This document shows, in pieces, positions 49,682 through 59,394 of a stretch of DNA of 64,000 nucleotides. The stretch comes from Bog-756 sp963778165 (lineage in GTDB: Bacteria > Actinomycetota > Acidimicrobiia > Acidimicrobiales > RAAP-2), in NCBI GenBank assembly GCA_963778165.1, contig CAVZTE010000006.1, positions 62,001-126,000 of the forward strand, written 5' to 3'. Position numbers and translations under genes: made by a program. The number at the start of each line of letters is the position of its first letter. Positions within the stretch are counted from its first letter, which is position 1. A model generated the notes under the pieces. The model saw only the letters and a list, made by a program, of their open reading frames with translations. It was not told the origin of the DNA and ran no database searches.

Positions 49682-51601
49682 TTGGCCTTTGAAAAGAAGG
49701 GCTTGGCTGGTAGGAGGCGGAGACCTTTGGGTCATGTGCTCCGTGACAGACAAAGCCCAGTGCCCGGTTTGGCGGACGGCGGAAGATCGAGCGGCGAACA
49801 CCTGGCCGACATCCTCAGTGAGTTCGCCCGGACCATGCTCACCGAGTTCCCCATCGAGGGGATCCTCGATCACCTGGTCCGGCGCATCGTCGACGTGCTG
49901 CCCATCAGCGCCGCCGGCGTCACCCTGGTCTCGCCCGAGGGCGGCCCCCACTACATCGCGGCGTCCGACCCCTCGGCCCGGCGGTTCGAGGAGCTGCAGT
50001 CGGAGTTGGAAGAAGGACCGTGCCTCGGGGCCTTCCGGACCAACCGGGCGGTGGCGGTGCCGGACCTCCGCCTGGACGACACCTTCGCCACCTTCTCCCC
50101 CCGGGCCCTGCAGTTGGGACTGGCCGCCGTCTTCACCTTCCCGCTCCGACAGGGGCACCGCCGGCTGGGCGCTCTGGATCTCTACCGTGACCGACCGGGA
50201 GGGTTGTCCGACCTCGAGATGACCACGGCCCAGACGTTGGCCGATGTCACGTCGGCCTATCTGGTCAACGCCCAGGGACGGGCCGACCTCGAGGACTCCT
50301 CGGCCAGCTCCCACGAACGGGCCGTCCATGACGCACTGACCGGCCTGCCCAACCGCATCCTGTTGCTCGAGCGGATCGAACACGCCATCGTGAGGAGCGG
50401 GCGCTCGAAGAAGATCGTGGCCATCCTCTTCATCGACCTGGACGATTTCCGGTCGGTCAACGATGTCCATGGTCACCATGTCGGCGACGAGCTGCTGATA
50501 GCGGTGGCCGAACGGATCGAGGTGCGTCTCCGGCCGGGGGACACGCTGGCCCGCCTGTCGGGTGACGAGTTCGTGGTCCTGTGCGAGGAGCTGGACGACG
50601 TGGCCCAGGTCGAGATCGTGGCCTCGCGGATCGTCGAGTGCCTGGAGCCGCCCTTTGCCCTCGGCTCGTGCACCCTCTCCATCTCGGCCAGCGTGGGGAT
50701 GGCCTTCGCCGGGCAGAGCCATCACGACGGTGACCAACTGCTGCACACGGCCGACCTGGCCATGTACCAGGTCAAGCGCACCGGTGGCGCCAACCACCAG
50801 ATCGTCGATGTCCACGCCCAGCACCTCGAGGAGTACCAATCGGGAATTCTGAGCGCCTTGGGAAAGGCCATCGAGCGTCACGAGCTCCGGGTGGAGTATC
50901 AGCCCATCGTCACCACCGGCAACGGGCACATCGCCAGTGCCGAGGCGCTGATCCGGTGGGATCACCCGGTGCGGGGCGTGATCGATCCGGTCACCATGAT
51001 CCCTCTGGCCGAGCGGTCCGGGATGATCGGTGAGATCGGACGGTGGGTGTTCGAACGGGCCTGCATCGACCGCAAACGATGGGACGGCCACGGGGGCGCC
51101 TTCAAGCTGGCCGTGAACATGTCCGCCCACCAGATCATGGCCCCCGAGTTTGTGGCCATGGTGGCCGAGATACTGGCCGACACCCACACCGACCCCGGCC
51201 TCATCACCGTCGAGATCACCGAGGGGGCGCTCATCCGCGACTCCAAGCGGGCCCACATCGTGTTGAACGACCTGAAGGAGCTGGGCCTAAGCCTGGCCCT
51301 CGACGACTTCGGGATCGGCTACTCATCGTTGAGCTATCTCAAGCAGTTCCCCTTCGACATCGTCAAGATCGACCAGAGCTTCGTCACCGACATCGACCGC
51401 GACAAGTACAGCCATGCCATCGTGTCCAAGAGTGTGGAGTTGGCCCACCTCCTCGGCCTCACCGTCACCAGTGAGGGAGTGGAGACGGTGGCCCAGTACC
51501 TGGCGCTGGCCGAACTGGGTAGCGACCGGTGCCAGGGGTACTACTTCGCCCGGCCCCTGGCCCCCGAACGACTGGACCAGTTGGTCAGCTCCTCGAACTG
51601 A
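49682..51601 (+). CDS. GAF-GGDEF-EAL cyclic-di-GMP enzyme
   Basis: Up to 639 residues. A GAF-type sensor covers about 40-200 (EEGPCLGAFRTNRAVAVPDL). The GGDEF domain (about 220-385) has active-site SGDEF in LARLSGDEFVVL, and R-P-G-D five residues before it is an intact inhibitory I-site. The EAL domain (about 395-635) keeps EALIRW, the Asn of NMSAHQI, EITEGAL, DDFGIGYSSL, KIDQSFV and SEGVET, so phosphodiesterase activity is expected; the cyclase site is a slight variant. Start uncertain: TTG at the annotated position, or a GTG 18 codons later preceded by AGGAGG. Confidence 0.9.
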   Translation: MAFEKKGLAGRRRRPLGHVLRDRQSPVPGLADGGRSSGEHLADILSEFARTMLTEFPIEGILDHLVRRIVDVLPISAAGVTLVSPEGGPHYIAASDPSARRFEELQSELEEGPCLGAFRTNRAVAVPDLRLDDTFATFSPRALQLGLAAVFTFPLRQGHRRLGALDLYRDRPGGLSDLEMTTAQTLADVTSAYLVNAQGRADLEDSSASSHERAVHDALTGLPNRILLLERIEHAIVRSGRSKKIVAILFIDLDDFRSVNDVHGHHVGDELLIAVAERIEVRLRPGDTLARLSGDEFVVLCEELDDVAQVEIVASRIVECLEPPFALGSCTLSISASVGMAFAGQSHHDGDQLLHTADLAMYQVKRTGGANHQIVDVHAQHLEEYQSGILSALGKAIERHELRVEYQPIVTTGNGHIASAEALIRWDHPVRGVIDPVTMIPLAERSGMIGEIGRWVFERACIDRKRWDGHGGAFKLAVNMSAHQIMAPEFVAMVAEILADTHTDPGLITVEITEGALIRDSKRAHIVLNDLKELGLSLALDDFGIGYSSLSYLKQFPFDIVKIDQSFVTDIDRDKYSHAIVSKSVELAHLLGLTVTSEGVETVAQYLALAELGSDRCQGYYFARPLAPERLDQLVSSSN

Positions 51602-51837
51602 CGCCCGCACCTACTCCTGCGCGCTCGCTTGCTCACGCACGGTCATCGCCTGAGTGCTCGCAGTGGTCGTTTTCACCAAACGGTAAGTGCAACGCGGCCG
51701 GTCGCGCAACGTTCATCGGGTGTTTGGTGTGGCGTAACTGTTTGGTCAAGTGCCCGATGTTAAAAGGTGGTTGGTCCTACACGTAACTGGGCAATCAGGC
51801 CCGCGGACCTAATCGATCTGAGCGAGAGGCGACACCT

Positions 51838-53893
51838 ATGCGAAGAGTCCTATTGAGTCTGGTGGCCTTGGTGGGCCTGGTCACGGTGGGCTTGGCCGCC
51901 GTGCCCGCCACCATTGCCGGTGCGCAGTCCGGAACCACACCCAAGGTGGTCACGTCGGCAGACCTGGTCTCGACGACGCCGGGGCCGGGACAGTTCGTAG
52001 TGGAGAACAACGGCGACGGAACCGGTGCGGTGAGTGACGTCACCACCGGCCCGGACGCCTCGCAGGGAAGCCTGCAGTTGAGTACGACCGGATCCGGCTC
52101 CCACTGGTCGGTGTTCACCGACGACCAGTCCGGAACCGCTCTGGCCAACCTCACCACGCTCTCGTACTCGAGCCTCACCAATGACACCTCCAACACGTAC
52201 GATCCCTCGCTCCAGCTGGTCATCGACCCGGGCAACACCACGTCCGGGCCCGACCAGGGTGTGACCTACTCGACGCTCAATTTCGAGCCCTACCTGCAGT
52301 CCCCCGGCGTCACCAATGGCGTTTGGCAGAATTGGAATGTGATGGACGGTGTGGTGTGGGGAACCCACCTCACCGGCGCCCCGAACAGCGCCCCAATCTC
52401 GTGGAGCACCTTTGTGAGCGAGTATCCCAACGCCACCATCCTCCCGGTGGCCGACGGCGGCGGTGCGGGATTTAACGTGGGGAGCAACTGGGGCGCCATG
52501 GTGGGCAATGTGGCCGACTTCACCGTCGGGACCAGCAGTGCCACCACGGAGTACATCTTCGACCCCACGGCACCGACAACCGCCACGACCACGACACCGT
52601 CCGTTTCGACCATTGTGCTGGGTAACACCGCCTCCGACTCGGCGACGGTGACCGGCAATGCCGATGTGGGGAGCCCCGACCGGCTCGGTGCAGTTCTACG
52701 AATGCGGCCCGACCACCTCGGCCACTCCGTGCACCTCCACCTCCCACAAGGTGGGAAGCGCAGTGAATGTCATCGCCGGGGCCAACGACACGTCGACCGC
52801 CACGTCGGTCTCCTTCACGCCCACGGGTGCCGGTACGTGGTGCTTCGCCGGGGTGTACTCGGGCGACTCCAACTACACCGGTAGCTCGGACACCACCACC
52901 GACGAGTGTTTCACTGTCACCGCGGCGAACTCGAGCACCACCACCGTGCCCCAGTCCACGACCCTGGTGTACGGCTCGACCAACTACGACACCGCCACGG
53001 TGACCGGCAACTCGGGAGGGAGTCCCACCGGCACGGTGGCCTTCTACGAGTGCGGGCCCGTCCCGAACCCGACACCGTGCACCTCGACCGACAACCTGAT
53101 CAGCGAGGGCGAGCTGACGGCCGGTCCCTCCGACACGGCCACGGCCAACTCGGCCGGATTCACCCCGACCTCCAGCGGGTACTGGTGCTTCGCCGGCTAC
53201 TACCTGGGCACCACCAGCTATCACGCCAGCACCGATGCCAGCCTCGACGAGTGCTTCGATGTGACCTTGGCTCCGACCAAGACGACCACGGCGCCGATCG
53301 ACTCCACGATCCAGCTGGGCCAGAAGGTCAACGACCAGGCCACGGTGACCGACACCGCACCAGGGGGAACCCCGGACGGTTCGGTGAGGTTCTACGTGTG
53401 CGGGCCCAGTTCGGCGGCGGCCAAGTGCACGTCGACTGCGGACCCGGTCGGTAGCCCGGTGGCGCTGACCCAAGGGAGCGGCAGCTCCTCGACAGCCACT
53501 TCCATGGCCTTCCAGCCCACCGCCGTCGGCTACTGGTGCTTCGCGGCAAAATACGCCGGCGACTCCAGCTATGGGGCCAGCTCGGACACAGCCACGGCCG
53601 AGTGCGTGAACGTCGAGGGGCCGGTGACCATCGTCACCACCTCGCTCCCGAGCGGAACCAAGGGCAAGTCGTACTCGGCCACCCTGGTGGCCCACGGTGG
53701 GGCCAAGCCGTACGCCTGGCGCACCTTGGGCTCGGTCAAGCTCCCCCACGGCCTCCAGCTCAACCGGAGCACCGGAGTGATCTCGGGGGCGCCCACCGTC
53801 AGCGGCACCTTCAACATCGAGTTCCAGGTGGCCGCCAACACCAAGCCCATCCAGTACGCCACGAAGACCTTGAAGTTGGTCATCGCTTCGTAG
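51838..53893 (+). CDS. Secreted Ig-like-repeat protein, interrupted by a +1 frameshift
   Basis: One protein of about 685 residues read in two frames. Signal peptide MRRVLLSLVALVGLVTVGLAAVPATIAGAQS, then an N-terminal domain of about 200 residues (LSTTGSGSHWSVFTDD ... WNVMDGVVWGTH), then Ig-like repeats with the recurring pattern GS-VQFYECGP...C...WCFAGVYSGDSNYTGSSD..DECF, then a last He_PIG domain (LPHGLQLNRSTGVISGAPTVSGTF). Each repeat has conserved Cys pairs. An extra C in the CCCC run at 52674-52677 breaks the first repeat; its removal restores GSPTGSVQFYECG. Likely an adhesive surface protein; no sortase or anchor signal seen. Confidence 0.83.
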
Positions 53894-53906
53894 CGCCGCA
53901 AGGCTT

Positions 53907-53934
53907 GGGGAGTGCACCAGCAGGTGTGCTCCCC
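53907..53934 (+). terminator. 12-bp hairpin after the Ig-repeat gene
   Basis: GGGGAGTGCACC, loop AGCA, GGTGTGCTCCCC: twelve pairs in RNA including two G-U wobbles, 14 bases after the stop. No T-run follows. Confidence 0.6.
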
Positions 53935-53990
53935 GGTCGGGCCGGCCAGGGCAGGCCGGAACGATCAGGGCAACATGTGTTTGATGCCGG

Positions 53991-54026
53991 GACAACGGCG
54001 TGCGACTCCGGTCGCACGCCGTTGTC
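53991..54026 (+). terminator. 16-bp perfect hairpin
   Basis: GACAACGGCGTGCGAC, loop TCCG, GTCGCACGCCGTTGTC. A perfect 16-bp stem about 100 bases after the Ig-repeat gene; the strongest inverted repeat noticed in the window. It may be a second terminator or a structural RNA end. No T-run follows. Confidence 0.65.
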
Positions 54027-54181
54027 GTATCCGGCCCCGTTCCTTCCGCCCGTGGACAGCCAGTCGGCCGGGGCCCGTCCCCAGACCGCTTTCCACCTCG
54101 GCAATGATGGTGGAGCGGTGGCCCAGGACAGGGCGGCCACTCCCGGGCCACAAGGGTCCGGGTCAGAACAGGGGGATGGGC

Positions 54182-55429
54182 ATGAGCACCATCGGTGGGT
54201 GGACGGCACCGGGCTTCGAAGGGGTCCGCCAGGCATTCCAGGCCAACTTCGACCGGGGGTCCGAGGTGGGGGCGGCATTCGGCGCCTACCACCGGGGCCA
54301 CAAGGTGGTCGACCTGTGGGGTGGGATCGCCGACGCCACCACCGAGCGTCCCTGGAGCGAGGACACCATGGTGCTGGTGTATTCGACCACCAAGGGCGCC
54401 ACGGCCATGTGCGCCCACCATCTGGCCCAGCAGGGCCTCCTCGAGGTGGAGGCGCCGGTGGCCACCTACTGGCCCGAGTTCGCCGCCGCCGGCAAGGAGG
54501 CGGTGACCGTCGCCGAGCTGTTGTCCCACCGGGCCGGGCTGGCCTGGACCGATGGCGCCATGTCGTTCGAAGATGCTCTGGCCTGGGACCCGGTGGTCCG
54601 GGCCCTCGAAGCGCAGGCGCCATCGTGGCCCCCTGGTAGCGCCCACGGCTACCACGCCACCACCTACGGCTGGTTGGTCGGTGAGGTGGTGCGGCGGATC
54701 AGTGGACGCAGCCTCGGGACCTATCTGCGCCAGGAGATCGCCGGACCGCTGGGTGCGGACTTCTTCGTGGGCCTGCCCGCATCCGAAGAGCCCCGGGTGG
54801 CCCGGTTGGTGTCGTTCCTCGACCAGTTGGCGGCGGGGGGCTCCGGTCCGGAAGGCGGCTCGCTCGGGGCCCTGGCCGATGCCGGCGATGTGGCCATGCC
54901 GCCCGAGATGGCCGCCTACCTGGCTCCGGGGGGGCCACTGGCCATGGCCCTGGCCGCCCCGGGCGGGGCGTTCTCGGACCCCAAGGTGTGGGACGATCCA
55001 CGCCTGCGTGCCGCCGAGATACCGGCGGCCAACGGGATCGGTGACGCCCGGTCACTGGCCCGGCTCTACGGCGCCTGTGTCAGCGACGTGGCTCTGGAGT
55101 CGGGCGGCACTTTCCGGACCCTCACCCCCGAGCAGCTCGATCGGGCCCTGGTGCAACAGACCGAAGGGCCCGATGTGGTGCTGCTGGGGCTCGACATGCA
55201 GTGGGGGTTGGGCTTCATGCTCAACCGGGGGATGGTGGCCTTGGCCGACTTGGGCAGCACGCGTTCATTCGGCCATTTCGGCATGGGTGGCTCGGCCGGC
55301 TGGGCCGACCCCGAGCTCGAGCTGGGGATGGGCTATGTCATGAACAAGATGGACATGGGGACCACCGGGGACACCAGGAGCTACGGGTTGATGCAGGCCT
55401 GCATCACCGCGGCCCGACAGGCCATGTGA
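54182..55429 (+). CDS. Beta-lactamase/class C-type serine hydrolase (EstB-like)
   Basis: 415 residues, no signal peptide, so cytoplasmic. The catalytic S-x-x-K is STTK in VYSTTKGATAM, the Tyr of Y-x-N/S is in GYHATTYGWLVGEVV, and a late HFGMGGSAGW supplies the third box (H-x-G type). AELLSHRAGL is the conserved loop. The group contains esterases and lactone hydrolases rather than true beta-lactamases. AGGGGG is seven bases before the ATG; in-frame sequence upstream is non-coding by codon bias and includes the hairpins. Confidence 0.88.
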   Translation: MSTIGGWTAPGFEGVRQAFQANFDRGSEVGAAFGAYHRGHKVVDLWGGIADATTERPWSEDTMVLVYSTTKGATAMCAHHLAQQGLLEVEAPVATYWPEFAAAGKEAVTVAELLSHRAGLAWTDGAMSFEDALAWDPVVRALEAQAPSWPPGSAHGYHATTYGWLVGEVVRRISGRSLGTYLRQEIAGPLGADFFVGLPASEEPRVARLVSFLDQLAAGGSGPEGGSLGALADAGDVAMPPEMAAYLAPGGPLAMALAAPGGAFSDPKVWDDPRLRAAEIPAANGIGDARSLARLYGACVSDVALESGGTFRTLTPEQLDRALVQQTEGPDVVLLGLDMQWGLGFMLNRGMVALADLGSTRSFGHFGMGGSAGWADPELELGMGYVMNKMDMGTTGDTRSYGLMQACITAARQAM

Positions 55430-55535
55430 GGTCGGTGAGGCCCCAGGCGGGACTCGACGTGAGGTGGGCGGAGCCGGGGAGAACGGCTGGGCCCAGGACT
55501 GCTGTTGGGCCCACCCTTGACCGGGCCGTGTCCGG

Positions 55536-56249
55536 GTGAGCGAGGCGTTGGCCGGCTCGGCGGGCCGGTCCGACTCCGGCAAACGGGGCACCCTGGGTGA
55601 GCCGCGCTGGCCCATGGCGCTGGCCGCCCTGACCGCCGGTGCGCTCCACGCCGCGCTGCCCACCGAGTTGCGATCGCTCCCTCCCGAGCTGCTGGGGGAC
55701 TCCCGCTGGCTGTACCTGGTGGTGGTGGCGGTGCTGCTCGGGGTGATCATCGTGGGCGATCCCGGCCGGATCGACAAGCAGGACCACTGGCTCCGGGCCC
55801 TGACCTTCGCCCTCATCGCGGTGATCTCAGCCGACAACGCCCTCGAAGCCGGCAGGCTGGTGGTCAGCATTCTCAGCACCAAGCCCTTCACCGAGGATGC
55901 CAACACGTTGCTCATCGCCGGCGGTGCCATCTGGTTCTCCAACGTCATCGCCTTCGGGCTCTGGTACTGGCAGGCCGACCAGGGAGGAGCCGCAGCCCGG
56001 GCCCGTGGCACCGGCACCAAGCCGGCCTTCGTCTTCCCCGAGATGATCAACCCGCGGTTCGTGGCGGACGGCTGGTACCCGAAGTTCGTGGACTACCTGC
56101 ACCTCTCCTTCAACTCCGCCACCGCCTTCAGCCCCACCGACGTGTCCCCGGTCAAACCGTGGGCCAAGCTCATGATGATGCTGGAGGAGTCGGTCTCGCT
56201 CCTGGTGGCCATCCTGGTCATCGCCCGAGCCGTCAACATCATGAAGTAG
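55536..56249 (+). CDS. Multi-helix membrane protein of unknown function
   Basis: 237 residues with about five helices (ALAALTAGALHAALP, WLYLVVVAVLLGVIIVG, WLRALTFALIAVISADNAL, LLIAGGAIWFSNVIAFGLWYW, ESVSLLVAILVIARAVNI). DYLHLSFNSATAFSPTDVSPVKPWAKLMMMLEESVSL resembles the region preceding the last helix of small ion-channel-like (DUF1345/two-pore type) proteins, but I cannot name a family safely. GTG start; separate from flanking genes. Confidence 0.75.
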   Translation: MSEALAGSAGRSDSGKRGTLGEPRWPMALAALTAGALHAALPTELRSLPPELLGDSRWLYLVVVAVLLGVIIVGDPGRIDKQDHWLRALTFALIAVISADNALEAGRLVVSILSTKPFTEDANTLLIAGGAIWFSNVIAFGLWYWQADQGGAAARARGTGTKPAFVFPEMINPRFVADGWYPKFVDYLHLSFNSATAFSPTDVSPVKPWAKLMMMLEESVSLLVAILVIARAVNIMK

Positions 56250-56357
56250 CCGTACCGGCAATGGTGCGGGCCGGGCCGACCTGGGACCGTGACACCGAAA
56301 GCGATAGATTCGCCGGTGGGCGGGAGCCCTTTCGGAGCGGGTCGAACGGGGGAGCCG

Positions 56358-57855
56358 GTGAGCGTCATTCCGAGGCAGGACACGGTGGGGCCGACCGAGG
56401 TGCCCGAGGTGGCGACATTGATCACCGACCCGCTCCCCGGGCCCGGCTCGCCACTCAAGCGTCCGGACGGACCCGTTCTCGGCGGCGGAGCGGGTGCGGC
56501 AGGGGAAGAAGGCCCGCCTGGACGTCCCTCTGGCCCGGCACGCCGAGTGGGCACCACAGGCCGGCCGCACCGACCCCGTCAGCCTGCTCGAGAGCCAGGC
56601 CGAGTCGCGCATTCCCGAACTGGTGCCCATCCGCTACGGGCGGATGCTGGTCTCACCCTTCTCGTACTTCCGGGGCGCCGCCCTTCCGATGACCGAGGAC
56701 CTGGCCACCACGCCGGTGACCGGGTTCGATGCCCAGCTGTGCGGTGATGCCCACATGTCCAACTTCGGGGTGTTCGGCTCACCCGAGCGGCACCTGTTCT
56801 TCGACGTCAACGACTTCGACGAGACCGCCCCCGGCCCGTGGGAGTGGGACATCAAGCGACTGGGTGCGAGCCTGGAGATAGCGGCGCGGGAGAACGGCTT
56901 CTCGAGGAAGACCCGGGCCCGCGTCGTCCGTCGTGCCGCCCGCTCCTACCGCCAGACCATGCGGGAGCTGGCCATGGTCCCGATGATGTCGGTGTGGTAC
57001 GCCCACCTCGACGTGGAGGAGATCCTGCCCCGATTCAGCGCCTTGTTGGACCCGAAGCGGACGCCGAAGGTATGGAACGCCATCAACAAGGCCCGGGCCC
57101 ACGACAGCCATCAGGCCTTCGACAAGCTGTGCTGCGTCCAGGACGGCGAGACCAGGATCATCCACGACCCACCCTTGATCGTCCCCATCGAGGAGTTCGT
57201 GACGGATCTGGCCCCGGACGTGGCCGAGGACATGCTGTCCCGTATCGTCCGGGCCTACCGGCGCACGCTCCAACCCGACCGCCGGCACCTTCTCGAGCAG
57301 TATGAGTTGGCCCACCTGGCCCGCAAGGTGGTCGGGGTCGGCAGCGTCGGCACCGACGCCTGGATCGCCCTGTTCCTGGCCCGGGAGGACGGCTCCCCTC
57401 TGTTCCTCCAGATCAAAGAGGCCCAGGCCTCGGTGTTGGAGCGGTTCACCTCCAAGGGCAAGTTCTCCAACCACGGCCAGCGGGTGGTGGTGGGCCAACG
57501 CCTGGTGCAGGCGGCCAGCGACATCTTCCTCGGGTGGGAGCGGTTCGCCTGGGGGGGAGCCGAGCGCGACTACTACTTCCGGCAGCTGCGGGACTGGAAG
57601 GGATCGGTCGACGTGAACGGGATGACCCCGGAGGGGATGGACGTGTGGGGGCGGATGTGCGGCTGGACCCTGGCCCGGGCCCATGCCCGTTCCGGTGACC
57701 GTATAGCCATCGGGGCCTACCTGGGTAAGTCCGAGGCCTTCGACGTGGCCATCACCGAGTTCTCGGCGGCCTATGCCGACACCAACGAGCGGGACTACGC
57801 GCGGCTGCAACAGGCCGTCGACGACGGACGCATCGCCGCCAACACCGGGATCTGA
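56358..57855 (+). CDS. DUF2252 family protein, possible +1 frameshift near N-terminus
   Basis: The main frame starts at GTG 56494 (QGKKARLDVPLARHAEW) and has the DUF2252 blocks PIRYGRMLVSPFSYFRGAA, GDAHMSNFGVFGSPERHLFFDVNDFDE, DIKRLGASLEIAAREN, FLQIKEAQAS and GRMCGWTLARAHARSGD. The family resembles aminoglycoside-phosphotransferase-like kinases (HxDxxxxN, DFDE). However VRTDPFSAAERV, also conserved, lies upstream of that GTG without start codon. A GTG at 56358 with GGGGGAG before it begins a frame that joins the main one if one C in the CCCC run at 56435-56438 is removed. I therefore extend the gene to 56358. Confidence 0.85.
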
Positions 57856-57871
57856 CCGGGCCGGCCCAGCC

Positions 57872-59266
57872 TCAGCTGCCCGGTGTGCCCGGGGGGGCCG
57901 CCACCGGCACCGGGTCGGCCACGTCGACGTTCCGGCCGAAGCAGATGAAGACCTGGTGGCCGTGGCTCACCACCGGGACGAACGACGTCTTGTGCACCTG
58001 CACGAACGAGGGGCAGATGGGATAGGCCTGCGTGGTGTGGGCCAGGCTCCAGTTGACCACGGCGGTGATGCCGCCGGCTGTGAAGTCGGTGATGCGGTTG
58101 GTCTGGGCGATGACGTTCTTCTGGGTCAGGTCCGAGCCGGCGGCCTTGATGCCGGCAGCCAGCAGGGCGGCGGACTGCCACCCCTGCATGGACAGCTGGT
58201 CGTTCACATGGGCCGGCTCGTAGGCCTTCATGACCGACAGGTACTGCTGGAGCCCGGGGTAGGCCCCCGGAAAGGCCGCGGCCGCCCCGAACGGCACGAA
58301 CCCGTTGGCGTCCACATACACCCCCTGCATCAGCGAGGGGTACTGATCGAGCAGGTCCTGGTCGTAGCCGTTCAACCACAGCTGATGGATGCTGACCCCG
58401 TACTGCTGGAGGGCCCGGGCCAGGGTGATGTCGTCCGAGCCCTCCATGCAGCTCATCAAGAACTGCGAGTGGTGTTGCTGGATCTGCTGTACGGCCGAGG
58501 TGAAGCTGCCGCCCAGGGTGGCGTCGTAGTCGGCGTAGCTCACGTTGATCCCGGCCTTGCTCAGGTCGGCGGCGGCCGTGGTGCAGGCCGGATAGGAGCC
58601 GGGGATGCCCGGCCCGTAGCTCATCAGGGCCACCGAGGTGGCGTGGCTTCTCTTCATCAGATAGGACACTGGAGCGGCCAGGGCGTGGTAGTCCTGGATG
58701 GACCCGCCGGCGGCGAACAGGTTGTCGGGGCCGGCCCAGTTCCCGCTGACGTTGTAGCCGTAGGTGGGGGTGCCGGTCTCGGCGAACAGGTTGGGCGTGA
58801 ACCAGAAGGTGGAGATGAAGGCGGCGAAATCGCCGTCCTGCTCGATGAGGGTGTGTGTCAGCTGGGAGAAGGTGGCCGGGTCGCCACCGTCATCGAGGTT
58901 GTCGGCCAGCACCAGCTTGCGGCCGTTGATCCCGCCTTCCTTGTTGACCATGTCGAAGTACGCCTCCATCCCGGGGATGAAGGTCACGAAGTCCCCGGCG
59001 CCCACCCCGGTGCGGGTGGCGATGACCCCGACCTTGACCTCGGTGGGGGTGATGCCGGGCCCCGACTGTCCCGCCGCCGTGCTCGACGGTGCGTTGTTCG
59101 ACGGTGCGGTGCTCGATGGCGAGGTGCTCGGCGTGCCGCCCGAACAGGCCGCGGCGGTCAACGCCACGGCCACCAGCACCGCCGCTATCACGCCGCCGTG
59201 GCTGCCGCTGCGGCTGCGGCTGTGGCGGCGGCAGCTAACGGTACGCGGGTCTCCTCGATCGCTCAC
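57872..59266 (-). CDS. Branched-chain-amino-acid-type ABC substrate-binding lipoprotein
   Basis: 464 residues. A long basic lead, helix and lipobox LTAAAC (Cys41) are followed by a Ser/Thr/Pro linker and a periplasmic-binding-protein type 1 domain: ITPTEVKVGVIATRTGVGAGDF, YFDMVNKEGGINGRKLVLADNLDDGGDP, NVSYADYDATLGGSFTSAVQQIQ and LLAAGIKAAGSDLTQKNVIA. Binds a small ligand outside the cell. No LivHMGF permease genes are adjacent, so partners lie elsewhere. Starts divergent from the GH92 gene. Confidence 0.9.
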   Translation of the reverse strand: MSDRGDPRTVSCRRHSRSRSGSHGGVIAAVLVAVALTAAACSGGTPSTSPSSTAPSNNAPSSTAAGQSGPGITPTEVKVGVIATRTGVGAGDFVTFIPGMEAYFDMVNKEGGINGRKLVLADNLDDGGDPATFSQLTHTLIEQDGDFAAFISTFWFTPNLFAETGTPTYGYNVSGNWAGPDNLFAAGGSIQDYHALAAPVSYLMKRSHATSVALMSYGPGIPGSYPACTTAAADLSKAGINVSYADYDATLGGSFTSAVQQIQQHHSQFLMSCMEGSDDITLARALQQYGVSIHQLWLNGYDQDLLDQYPSLMQGVYVDANGFVPFGAAAAFPGAYPGLQQYLSVMKAYEPAHVNDQLSMQGWQSAALLAAGIKAAGSDLTQKNVIAQTNRITDFTAGGITAVVNWSLAHTTQAYPICPSFVQVHKTSFVPVVSHGHQVFICFGRNVDVADPVPVAAPPGTPGS

Positions 59267-59394
59267 GGCCGTCCCCCGATCCGAGCCCCGTCCCCCCGGG
59301 CTCTTGTCGGGTCAGGCTAACCCTGTCGACCCGGCTGTGTCCGCCACCCGGGACCTGATTCCGCTACCGTCACCGGCGTGGCGGTGGCGCACCG

